From Bacillota bacterium (GTDB taxonomy: Bacteria > Bacillota > Clostridia > Lachnospirales > Lachnospiraceae): 18,022 bases of DNA. Both the position numbers and the translations under genes were made by a program. Location of the stretch: positions 1-18,022 of the forward strand of contig JAEZKA010000077.1 in the NCBI GenBank assembly GCA_023436225.1, read 5' to 3'. This document shows positions 6,130-13,337 of the stretch, piece by piece. The notes beneath the pieces were generated by a model. It worked only from the letters and a program-made list of their open reading frames with translations. It made no database searches and was not told where the DNA came from. Numbering within the stretch: the first letter of the stretch is position 1; every line of letters starts with the position of its first letter.

Positions 6130-6663
6130 ATGGGAGATAATTATAATCCATACGATAATAATAACCAGCAAAATAATACTGATCCGAATCAACAACAAAA
6201 TGGGCAGTCCCTTAATCAGCAGCCTCAACAGGAGCAACCGCAAAATCAGCCGAATTATCAGCAGTATAATTCGACTCAGAATGGATATCAGCAATACAAC
6301 CAGAACCCATATCAAAACAATGAATACCAATACGGACAGTATCAGCAGTATCAGACACCAGTTCAGCCTCAAAGTAATGGTATGGCGGTAGGCTCTTTGA
6401 TATGCGGTATCCTTGGTATCCTTCTCAGCTGTTGCTTATGGTATTTCGCTATTCCGCTTGCAATTGCAGGACTGATATTAGGTATCCTTGTTCTAAAGAA
6501 GAAAAAAGGTGGTAAGAACCTGGCTATTATCGGTATCGTTCTCAGCTCTATTTCTATTATCATTGGTATCTTTGCAGCAATCATGTTTATTGCGGTGTTC
6601 ACTAATCCGGAGTTTTCCAAATTGTATCAAGAGATGCTGCAGGATTTGGAGACTACCTATTAA
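6130..6663 (+). CDS. DUF4190 membrane protein with a Q/N/Y-rich N-terminal region
   Basis: A 177-residue protein. Residues 1-82 are almost entirely Gln, Asn, Tyr and Pro, a disordered, prion-like composition without long identical repeats. Residues 83-160 form a DUF4190-type module: GMAVGSLICGILGILLS, a second apolar stretch (FAIPLAIAGLILGILVL), a KKKKGG turn, then a long helix (LAIIGIVLSSISIIIGIFAAI). That is three to four membrane segments with a cytosolic basic turn. A short acidic tail ends the protein. In the family such low-complexity cytosolic N-termini are common and the function is unknown. The start has AAAGGGG (6116-6122) at seven bases. It stands alone and ends at a bidirectional terminator. 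Confidence 0.85.
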   Translation: MGDNYNPYDNNNQQNNTDPNQQQNGQSLNQQPQQEQPQNQPNYQQYNSTQNGYQQYNQNPYQNNEYQYGQYQQYQTPVQPQSNGMAVGSLICGILGILLSCCLWYFAIPLAIAGLILGILVLKKKKGGKNLAIIGIVLSSISIIIGIFAAIMFIAVFTNPEFSKLYQEMLQDLETTY

Positions 6664-6709
6664 TGTGAAACAATAGTCGTAGAATAATTTTAAGAGTGGT
6701 CATTAGAAT

Positions 6710-6746
6710 AAAGGCTGTACCTTCAATTATGAAGAGTACAGCCTTT
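6710..6746. terminator. Bidirectional terminator between convergent genes
   Basis: AAAGGCTGTAC (6710-6720) pairs with GTACAGCCTTT (6736-6746). An inner CTTC/GAAG stem extends the hairpin, with one bulged A. The A-rich left and T-rich right arms suit termination of both the DUF4190 gene (ending 6663) and the minus-strand DUF2752 gene (ending 6776). Confidence 0.8.
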
Positions 6747-6775
6747 CTGATTCTTGATATTGAAAACTAATCTGC

Positions 6776-7168
6776 CTAAGGCGCAAGGGCTGGAGACAGA
6801 TTACGGATAATATAATATACTACCAGGAGAGAGATCAGAGCTAGATAGAACCAAAGCTTTCTTGGAAGCAGCCTAATAGGCTTCCCAAAGCTGGCCAACG
6901 CAAACTCAAGATAAGCTACTGCAGCTAGAAGAAGTATCAGAGCGGGGGTAATATTATAGTGCAGTGAAGCCAGAAGGTCACCCTGAAGTAATGCGGTTAC
7001 ACTTCTTGTGTTCCCACAGGCAGGGCAATAAAATTGAAATCTGCTATAGAGAAAGCAAGGTGGAATATAGGGGATTATTGCTAGTAAATGCTCCTTCATG
7101 AGTAGTATCAGAACTCCCATCAGAGGCAGAGCTATGGTTATTATTCGGTTTTGATTATTACTCCTCAT
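6776..7168 (-). CDS. DUF2752 membrane protein
   Basis: A protein of about 130 residues with three or four hydrophobic helices. After the first helix it carries the DUF2752 signature FYCPACGNTRSVTALLQGDL (C-x2-C-x2-TR), followed by the SLHYN element that is usual in the family. The two cysteines could bind metal or form a disulphide. The function of the family is unknown. The first in-frame ATG (7183) has no ribosome-binding site; the ATG at 7168 has GGAGAA five bases before it, inside that five-residue extension, so I prefer 7168. It converges with the DUF4190 gene and shares its terminator. Confidence 0.8.
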   Translation of the reverse strand: MRSNNQNRIITIALPLMGVLILLMKEHLLAIIPYIPPCFLYSRFQFYCPACGNTRSVTALLQGDLLASLHYNITPALILLLAAVAYLEFALASFGKPIRLLPRKLWFYLALISLLVVYYIIRNLSPALAP

Positions 7169-7274
7169 AGCTTCTCCATTCATCTTACAAATTTGGGGAG
7201 GTATTACCCCAAACAGTATATCATAGGATCTGCGGTATGAAAAGCAGAGGAAGCTTAAAAAGTTCCTAAAATAC

Positions 7275-7303
7275 TTGTGATAGGAAAAGGAATGATATAT
7301 AAT
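7275..7303 (+). promoter_or_regulatory. Promoter of the methionine operon
   Basis: TTGTGA (7275-7280) and a perfect TATAAT (7298-7303) are separated by 17 bases. The leader to 7381 is only about 70 bases and contains a TATACTTT/AAAGTATA hairpin (7314-7337). It is too short for an S-box (SAM) riboswitch or a methionine T-box, and no such motifs are visible. Confidence 0.65.
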
Positions 7304-7380
7304 AAGTAAAAATTATACTTTAACACAATAAAGTATAAAATTAAGTCAGAGAATAAGATCAGGAAGGATATAAGTAGTTC

Positions 7381-9177
7381 ATGGATTTAAGAGAGTATTT
7401 AAAGAAACACCGGGTATTTCCGGATGGTTCAATGGGTACCTATTATTGCAGCATTGTTAACCAGCCAAATGCGATATCGGAGCGGGCGAATTTGACCTCC
7501 CCTGATATCATAAAAAAGATTCATATAGATTATATTAAGGCCGGAGCCCAAATCCTTCGGACTAATACCTTTGCGGCTAGCAAAGAAGTGCTTCAATGCT
7601 CTACTGTGGAGCAAATTCAGGTAGTTAAGGCAGCCTGTTCCATAGCACATGAGGCAGTGGGAACTGTCCCAGCGAAGAATTTAGAAGAGAAGCCAATCTG
7701 GATTCTAGGCGATATCGGTCCGATTCCTGAGAACGCCGAATTGAAGGAGGAGGTCCTTGAGGAGTACAAGCTTTTATGTGATCTCTTTATAGAGGAAGGG
7801 CTGGATGGGATACATTTTGAGACCTTCCCGAACACATATTATATCGAAAAGCTTCTTCCCTATATCAAGGGAAAGAAGGAATCTATGTTTATCCTCGCAT
7901 CCTTTTCAGTCAATAAGAATGGTTACAGTACTTCCGGAATCAATGCTACCCGTCTGTTGGATAAGGTCAGTCAGCTGTCAGGAATCGATGCCTGTGGCCT
8001 GAACTGCGGGGTTGGTTCTGGGCATATGCAGCAGCTGCTTTCTAGGTGGAAGCTACCTGAGAATATGTTTCTTTATGCAGCACCAAATGCAGGATATCCG
8101 GAACAGCTTCAAAACCGTATGGTATTCATGGATAATGCCAGATACTTTGCAAATAATATGAAGCGAATTGCAGAAATGGGTATTACGATTACTGGAGGCT
8201 GCTGTGGAACGACTCCGGATTATATTACACAGATGGTAAATTTGATTGGGGATATACAATATCCGTTGGCGAACAAAGAAGGAGTAAAGGCTCCCGAAGC
8301 TAATTTGATGGTGAAGGATAATGAGTTTCTTCAGCTGTTTGACAGTGGTAAGAAGGTGATAGCTGTTGAGTTGGACCCACCCTATGATGTAGATATTGAC
8401 CGGGTTATGGAATGTGCCCATATACTTAAGGATGGGGGTGCTGATATTCTTACCTTTGCAGATTCTCCGATGGGGAGAAGCAGGGTTGATTCTATACTGA
8501 TGAGCATTAAGATAGCAGATTCGACAGGGCTAAGAGTTATGCCCCATGTATGCTGCCGTGACCGGAATATGATTTCGATGCGGTCCACACTGCTTGGTGC
8601 CTATATCCATGGCATCCGCAATCTGCTTCTGGTTACCGGGGATCCAGTACCGGGCGAAAGCAGGGTATCGACTACCGGAGTTTTCGACCATAATTCCATC
8701 CAATTGATGGAATATGTAAAGGAAATGAATGCAGAGCATTTTGCGAAAGAGCCGATTTGCTTCGGCGGAGCCTTAAATCATAATCGCGGTACACTACAGA
8801 AGGTGGTAGAGCGAATGAAGCGCAAGAAGGAGGCAGGAGCAGAATTCTTTCTTACACAGCCGATTTATTCGAGGGAGGATGCAGACCGGATTAAGTACTT
8901 CAAGGAGCAGGTGGATACCAAGATATTATGTGGTATTATGCCTTTGGTAAGCTATAAAAATGCATGCTTCATTAAGAATGAGATGCCACAGATCCATGTA
9001 CCGGAGGAGGTCATGAACCGCTACAACCCGGATATGACCAGAGAAGAAGCAGAGGAGGTTGGAGCCGAGATTGCCAGAGAGATGATTAGACTGCTGGAGC
9101 CGGTTGCAGATGGTTATTATATCATGCTGCCATTTAATCGAGTCAGTTTGATGGAGAAGATATTTACAAATAAGTAG
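7381..9177 (+). CDS. Bifunctional homocysteine S-methyltransferase / methylenetetrahydrofolate reductase (YitJ-like)
   Basis: A 598-residue two-domain cytoplasmic enzyme. Residues 1-295 are a homocysteine S-methyltransferase barrel: DGSMGTYY near the start, LNCG (C209) and TGGCCGTTPDYI (C274, C275) supply the three zinc-binding cysteines. Residues 315-598 are an FAD-dependent methylene-THF reductase barrel with VIAVELDPP (E330, the catalytic Glu position), PHVCCRDRN (389-396), LLLVTGDP (415-422) and LTQPIYS (491-497). The reductase makes 5-methyl-THF. The Hcy domain should present zinc-bound homocysteine or, in this fusion, hand methyl groups between partners. Length and order match Bacillus YitJ (about 612). 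It begins 38 bases (9178-9215) before the next reading frame and is cotranscribed with it. The ribosome-binding site AGGAAGGA lies rather far (12 bases) from the ATG. Confidence 0.93.
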   Translation: MDLREYLKKHRVFPDGSMGTYYCSIVNQPNAISERANLTSPDIIKKIHIDYIKAGAQILRTNTFAASKEVLQCSTVEQIQVVKAACSIAHEAVGTVPAKNLEEKPIWILGDIGPIPENAELKEEVLEEYKLLCDLFIEEGLDGIHFETFPNTYYIEKLLPYIKGKKESMFILASFSVNKNGYSTSGINATRLLDKVSQLSGIDACGLNCGVGSGHMQQLLSRWKLPENMFLYAAPNAGYPEQLQNRMVFMDNARYFANNMKRIAEMGITITGGCCGTTPDYITQMVNLIGDIQYPLANKEGVKAPEANLMVKDNEFLQLFDSGKKVIAVELDPPYDVDIDRVMECAHILKDGGADILTFADSPMGRSRVDSILMSIKIADSTGLRVMPHVCCRDRNMISMRSTLLGAYIHGIRNLLLVTGDPVPGESRVSTTGVFDHNSIQLMEYVKEMNAEHFAKEPICFGGALNHNRGTLQKVVERMKRKKEAGAEFFLTQPIYSREDADRIKYFKEQVDTKILCGIMPLVSYKNACFIKNEMPQIHVPEEVMNRYNPDMTREEAEEVGAEIAREMIRLLEPVADGYYIMLPFNRVSLMEKIFTNK

Positions 9178-9224
9178 CTTGTTATTAACGAAATTCGGAT
9201 TAAGGAAAGGTAAGGGTGAATTAT

Positions 9225-11729
9225 ATGACAAGACAGGAATTTATCGCTTTAACAAGCTCTAAAATTACAATTGTTGATGGTGCTACAGGAAGCAATTTGC
9301 AAAAGCGTGGAATGCCTACGGGTGTGAGTCCGGAGGTATGGATGCTTGAGAATCCACAGGTTCTAATCAGCTTACAAAGAGAATTTCTTGAGGCTGGATC
9401 TGACATCTTGTTTGCACCTACTTTTACTGCTAATCGCATCAAGCTCTCTGAATACGGTCTGCAGGAACGTATGGAGGAGATTAATCGTGGATTAGTCAGG
9501 CTGTCGCAGGAAGCGATTGAGGAATATCGGATGAAAACCGGCAGCACCAGAAAGATTTATATAGCAGCAGATATTACAATGACAGGTGAACAGCTCTATC
9601 CGGTAGGAAATATGCCCTTTGAGGAGTTGGTGGAGATATATAAGGAACAGCTGCAATACATCATTCCCTTGGGTGTGGATTTAATAGTGGTGGAAACAAT
9701 GATGAGTCTGCAGGAGTGTAGAGCTGCACTTCTTGCAGTAAAAGAAGTGTGTGATTTGCCGGTTATTATTTCCCTGACCTATAATGAGAACCAGAGAACC
9801 CTTTATGGCACGGATCCAAAGACCGCAGTCATTGTTCTACAAAGCATGGGAGCGGATGCTGTGGGAATCAATTGTTCCACCGGACCGGACAAGATGCTTG
9901 AGATTATCCGTGAAATGAAGAAATATGCTTATGTGCCAATTATGGCGAAGCCAAATGCTGGGATTCCTAGGCTAGTGGAGGGAGTAACTCATTTTCCGAT
10001 GGATGCTGTGGAATTCGCGGATCATATGGAGCGATTGATGAAAGCTGGTGCAGATATTGTGGGTGGATGTTGTGGAACAACACCTGAGCATATGAGGCTT
10101 CTTGCAGGAAGAGCAAACGGTAAGCTTCCAATGAAGACGACGAAGGGTCATATCAGAGCCTTAACTACCGAACAGAGTACTGTGGAGATCCCTCTTGAGG
10201 GGCCTTTTATGGTTGTGGGAGAGAGAATTAATCCAACAGGTAAGAAGGAGTTGCAGTCTGAGCTTCGCGAAGGCAAGCTCGATATCGTTTCCCAGATGGC
10301 AAGTGAGCAGGCGGAGCTTGGAGCAGCGGTTTTGGATGTCAATGTAGGAATGAATGGGATTGATGAGCAGGAGGTTATGCTCAAGGTCATGCAGGAGGCA
10401 CTCTCAGCCTCAAAGCTGCCACTCTGTATCGATTCCAGTCATGTGTCGGTAATCGAGGCAGCACTTCGGATTTATCCAGGAAGAGCATTAATCAATTCCA
10501 TCTCCTTAGAGAAGGAAAAGTTTGAAAAGCTGATCCCAATCGCTAGGAAATACGGTGCAATGTTTATTCTCTTGCCACTGTCCGATCAGGGATTACCGAA
10601 GAATATTCGGGAGAAAAAGCAGATTATTCAGACGATAATTAAGAGAGCTTATGAACTTGGGTTAACGAAAGAGGATATTATCGTCGATGGTTTGGTTACA
10701 ACTGTAGGAGCGAATAAGAATGCTGCTCTAGAGACTCTAGAGACAATCCGGTATTGTAAGGAGGAGCTGGGGATTGCAACAATTATCGGCTTATCAAATA
10801 TCTCCTTCGGACTTCCGGAGCGCCAATTTATTAATAGCACATTTTTAGCCTTTGCGATTCAGGCCGGACTTACGATGGCAATTGCGAATCCCTCCCAGGA
10901 TTTATTATTGAATACCGCCCTGGCAGCAGATCTGTTACGGGCCGTAGAGGATGCGCCACAACGATATATTGATCGGGCTGCAAATCGACCTACCACAATA
11001 TCGGCGGGTCTGCAGGCTTTAAGAACGGAAGAACAGACAAAGACAGAACATAGAACTGAGATTTCGATGCAGGAAGGTAGCGCATCAGGCCAGACATCAG
11101 ATAATAGACAGGCAATCTATATGGCAGTTGTAAAGGGAAAAAAGAAGAATATAGTGGCACTGGTTGAGCAGGAGTTAGCTGCTTCAACACCGGAAAAGCT
11201 GATTGAAGAGACACTAATCCCGGCAATCAATGAAGTAGGTACTCTCTACGACAAGCAGATTTACTTCCTCCCGCAATTAATTGCCGGAGCAGAGACGATG
11301 AAGCTGGCAATCGATTATCTGGAACCAAGACTCAAGAAGGATGAGAAGGAAGATGCTAAGGGGACCATCGTAATCGCAACCGTTGCCGGTGATATCCATG
11401 ACATAGGTAAGAATTTGGTTACACTAATGCTGAAGAACTATGGCTTCCGAGTGATTGATCTCGGTAAGGATGTTCCTACACAGGTAATTATTCAGACTGC
11501 GAAGGAGGAGAAAGCAGATATTATTGCGTTATCGGCACTAATGACTACCACTATGGTTGAGATGAAACGCGTGGTTCAGGAAGTGAAGGCGCAGGGCCTT
11601 GCAGCTAAGGTGATAATCGGAGGAGCGGTGATCACGGAAAGCTATGCTGAGGAGATTGGAGCCGACGGTTGCTCAGAGGATGCAAGATCTGCAGTTACCC
11701 TGGTAAAGAGACTTTTGAATAAGAATTGA
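9225..11729 (+). CDS. metH: Cobalamin-dependent methionine synthase, short form without reactivation domain
   Basis: A protein of about 834 residues with the first three MetH modules. An Hcy/zinc barrel (1-295) has DGATGSNL, GINCSTGP (C217) and GGCCGTTPEH (C282, C283). A pterin/methyl-THF barrel (about 325-590) begins MVVGERINPTGKKEL and contains DVNVGMN and DSS. A B12 cap (about 630-700) and a B12-binding Rossmann domain (710-834) with GDIHDIGKN (His 725 ligates cobalt) follow. It transfers methyl from methyl-THF via cob(I)alamin to homocysteine. The C-terminal SAM-binding reactivation domain of E. coli MetH (1227 residues) is missing; the frame ends cleanly, so this is a family form, as in other anaerobes, not a truncation. 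A charged linker (600-627) separates the halves. TAAGG nine bases before ATG 9225 supports this start; GTG 9216 is possible. Confidence 0.93.
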   Translation: MTRQEFIALTSSKITIVDGATGSNLQKRGMPTGVSPEVWMLENPQVLISLQREFLEAGSDILFAPTFTANRIKLSEYGLQERMEEINRGLVRLSQEAIEEYRMKTGSTRKIYIAADITMTGEQLYPVGNMPFEELVEIYKEQLQYIIPLGVDLIVVETMMSLQECRAALLAVKEVCDLPVIISLTYNENQRTLYGTDPKTAVIVLQSMGADAVGINCSTGPDKMLEIIREMKKYAYVPIMAKPNAGIPRLVEGVTHFPMDAVEFADHMERLMKAGADIVGGCCGTTPEHMRLLAGRANGKLPMKTTKGHIRALTTEQSTVEIPLEGPFMVVGERINPTGKKELQSELREGKLDIVSQMASEQAELGAAVLDVNVGMNGIDEQEVMLKVMQEALSASKLPLCIDSSHVSVIEAALRIYPGRALINSISLEKEKFEKLIPIARKYGAMFILLPLSDQGLPKNIREKKQIIQTIIKRAYELGLTKEDIIVDGLVTTVGANKNAALETLETIRYCKEELGIATIIGLSNISFGLPERQFINSTFLAFAIQAGLTMAIANPSQDLLLNTALAADLLRAVEDAPQRYIDRAANRPTTISAGLQALRTEEQTKTEHRTEISMQEGSASGQTSDNRQAIYMAVVKGKKKNIVALVEQELAASTPEKLIEETLIPAINEVGTLYDKQIYFLPQLIAGAETMKLAIDYLEPRLKKDEKEDAKGTIVIATVAGDIHDIGKNLVTLMLKNYGFRVIDLGKDVPTQVIIQTAKEEKADIIALSALMTTTMVEMKRVVQEVKAQGLAAKVIIGGAVITESYAEEIGADGCSEDARSAVTLVKRLLNKN

Positions 11730-11761
11730 TCAGCCTCCATAAAGTAACCATAAAGTGAATT

Positions 11762-11810
11762 AATTAAGTATCAATTAAAGTTTTCAATTAAATACCTCAA
11801 TTAAGAAATC
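11762..11810 (+). repeat. Four degenerate AATTAA-type tandem units
   Basis: Four units of 11-13 bases follow each other without gaps, each starting AATTAA and ending in C: AATTAAGTATC, AATTAAAGTTTTC, AATTAAATACCTC and AATTAAGAAATC. They lie between the metH stop codon and the large terminator stem. They may be an AT-rich regulatory array or simple slippage. Confidence 0.5.
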
Positions 11811-11813
11811 ATT

Positions 11814-11869
11814 GAATGTCAATAATAATTTATCGTTATTCGATAAATTATTATTGACATTCGTTTTTT
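11814..11869 (+). terminator. Long terminator of the methionine operon
   Basis: A perfect 22-base inverted repeat (11814-11835 with 11841-11862; arms begin GAATGTCAATAATAA and end TTATTATTGACATTC) encloses a five-base loop and is followed by a six-T run (11864-11869). It ends the two-gene methionine operon 85 bases after its stop. Confidence 0.88.
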
Positions 11870-11882
11870 GCTATGCTATATT
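11854..11882 (+). promoter_or_regulatory. Promoter of the DUF2975-XRE operon, overlapping the terminator stem
   Basis: TTGACA (11854-11859) and TATATT (11877-11882) are 17 bases apart. The -35 box lies inside the descending arm of the 22-bp terminator stem, so the DNA palindrome covers the -35 region and could also act as an operator. Transcription would start about 60 bases before the first gene. Confidence 0.75.
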
Positions 11883-11946
11883 AGCCTCAAGATAACCAAA
11901 ATGCAGTTTGATTACAAGGAAAGTGTAATAGGAGGTAATGTTTATC

Positions 11947-12396
11947 ATGAGTAAAAGTCCATTGGTCAGGCTAACGAAATTAATACTTGATTTTATGTTT
12001 TATACTGGTGTTGTTATCTGTGCTACAGTTCCACTGATATTTAAGCAGGCGGGGAAATACTTCTCCATCTTTAGGGAGTTTTATCTTCCCTTTAGCATAA
12101 TCTTCTTCATTGCAGGAGTATTTGCTCTTGTGATTGTATGGGAGCTACGCACAATATTTAAGACAGTAATCAAAGAAGATCCCTTTGTACGAGAAAATGT
12201 TAGGTCATTGAAACGTATGGGAGTAAGCTCCTTCTGCATCACAGTTATGATGCTTACCAGACTATTGTTTGTGATTACACCGGCGGCTCTCGTGCTGGTT
12301 GCGGTGTTTGCAATTGCTGGATTATTTTCTCTTGTCCTATCCCAGGTTTTTGACCAGGCGGTAACTTATAAACAAGAAAACGATCTGACCATTTAG
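11947..12396 (+). CDS. DUF2975 membrane protein
   Basis: A 149-residue protein with four hydrophobic segments: LILDFMFYTGVVICATVPLI, then FYLPFSIIFFIAGVFALVIV, then two after the conserved middle part. The middle segment ELRTIFKTVIKEDPFVRENV, with L-x-x-I-x-x-T-V-x-x-x-(D/N)PF, is the DUF2975 signature. The family is typically paired with a small XRE regulator, as here, where the stop TAG (12394-12396) overlaps the next ribosome-binding site (compare B. subtilis yoaS/yozG). It presumably sits in the cytoplasmic membrane and may control the regulator, but the mechanism is not established. ATG 11947 lies 11 bases after GGAGG (11931-11935), while ATG 11938 is only two bases away and less likely. 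Confidence 0.85.
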   Translation: MSKSPLVRLTKLILDFMFYTGVVICATVPLIFKQAGKYFSIFREFYLPFSIIFFIAGVFALVIVWELRTIFKTVIKEDPFVRENVRSLKRMGVSSFCITVMMLTRLLFVITPAALVLVAVFAIAGLFSLVLSQVFDQAVTYKQENDLTI

Positions 12397-12408
12397 GAGG
12401 TGCCTCAT

Positions 12409-12618
12409 ATGATAATTGTTAATTTAGACGTAGTAATGGCACAGAGAAAGATCGGTTTGACGGAACTGGCTGAGCAGGTGGATATTACCATGGCAAATCT
12501 CTCGATTCTTAAGAATAATAAAGCAAAAGCAATCCGATTTAGCACCCTGGAGGCTATCTGTAAAGCACTAAACTGTCAACCCGGTGATATTCTGCAATAT
12601 GTTGACGAGGAGGGGTAA
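12409..12618 (+). CDS. Small XRE (Cro/CI-type) transcriptional regulator, YozG-like
   Basis: A 69-residue single helix-turn-helix protein: MIIVNLDVVMAQRKIGLTEL, then AEQVDITMANLSILKNNKAK, AIRFSTLEAICKALNCQPGD and ILQYVDEEG. The HTH lies at residues 16-37 (LTELAEQVDITMANLSILKNNK), and the TLEAICKALNCQPGDIL end is typical of the group usually found beside DUF2975 proteins. It likely binds DNA as a dimer and may autoregulate the operon; the inverted repeat over the -35 box at 11854 is a natural candidate site, though this is inferred only from position. AGGAGG (12395-12400) is eight bases before the ATG at 12409. The GTG at 12400 overlaps that site and is rejected as the start. Confidence 0.9.
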   Translation: MIIVNLDVVMAQRKIGLTELAEQVDITMANLSILKNNKAKAIRFSTLEAICKALNCQPGDILQYVDEEG

Positions 12619-12623
12619 GGCTT

Positions 12624-13259
12624 ATGCCAAAGCTTATTCTAATTTTGCTGATGATTCAAGCGGTAAGGATAGGGCTGCTTCAGATCTTATTACAGATCAG
12701 TGATAATGCGATGCTTTATCACAGCTTTTTGCTAATTCCGATCGGTATCCTGCTTATTCTGAGCATTCGCCCGTCTCTCGGTAATCTGGGACTTGATATT
12801 AAGAAAATGGATAAAAGAGTGAAGATAGTATACCTAATTGGCGGTATTTTGGTTATAGTGATTGCGCTATTAACACCGTCGTTATGGCTGGAACCAAGCC
12901 CGATGACCATAATATCGGTGGTAGAATCGGTGCTCATCTATCCGATTTTTGAGGAACTTTTATTTCGGGGATATGTATGGAGTAAGCTGGAGAAGCGGTT
13001 TGAGGGTAGACGGTTTGGTGGTATGGAGATAATTGCTTTGAACAGTCTTTTGTTTGGAGTGTGGCATTTAGGGTACCTTGATGTTATTTTTATGAAAACC
13101 CAGGCACAACTAACCAGCACTCCTTTTGTGACAATTATGTTCTATAAAGTCCTAACCGGAATGGTATTCGGAGTACTTACCGGTGTCGCAAGGTGGAGGA
13201 TGAAGTCAACCTATAGCAGTATTCTAGTCCATAGCTTTTTCAATATTTTTGGAAGATAG
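12624..13259 (+). CDS. CPBP-family intramembrane metalloprotease
   Basis: A 211-residue membrane protein with six or seven hydrophobic helices. The C-terminal half has the CPBP (Abi/CAAX-protease, Rce1-like) motifs: FEELLFRGYVW (E110, E111, R115; motif 1), FGVWHLG (H148; motif 2) and HSFFN (H203, N207; motif 4). These are the residues expected to form the membrane active site. In bacteria such proteins process or bind peptides, confer bacteriocin self-immunity, or assist anti-sigma-type signalling; which applies here is not visible. Its ribosome-binding site (GAGGAGG, 12606-12613) lies in the end of the XRE gene, and the five-base gap makes cotranscription very likely. Confidence 0.88.
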   Translation: MPKLILILLMIQAVRIGLLQILLQISDNAMLYHSFLLIPIGILLILSIRPSLGNLGLDIKKMDKRVKIVYLIGGILVIVIALLTPSLWLEPSPMTIISVVESVLIYPIFEELLFRGYVWSKLEKRFEGRRFGGMEIIALNSLLFGVWHLGYLDVIFMKTQAQLTSTPFVTIMFYKVLTGMVFGVLTGVARWRMKSTYSSILVHSFFNIFGR

Positions 13260-13337
13260 TGAAGTTGATATTGTTATGATATGTGAGACAAATAATTAAA
13301 AATAGTAATCAGTAATGGAAAGGAGAATGTAATAGTA

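Noticed and set aside
5956..6372. 138-residue minus-strand frame rich in Ile and Leu opposite the DUF4190 gene
   Set aside because: It is the antisense of the Q/N-rich coding region, whose CAA/AAT codons read as Leu/Ile on the other strand. It has no ribosome-binding site and the plus-strand protein has clear membrane motifs.
8053..8421. 122-residue minus-strand frame inside the methyltransferase fusion
   Set aside because: Antisense shadow of a well-conserved enzyme, without start signals.
9216..9224. GTG at 9216 as start of the methionine synthase
   Set aside because: Possible, but TAAGG has better spacing to ATG 9225 and homologues usually begin close to MTRxEF.
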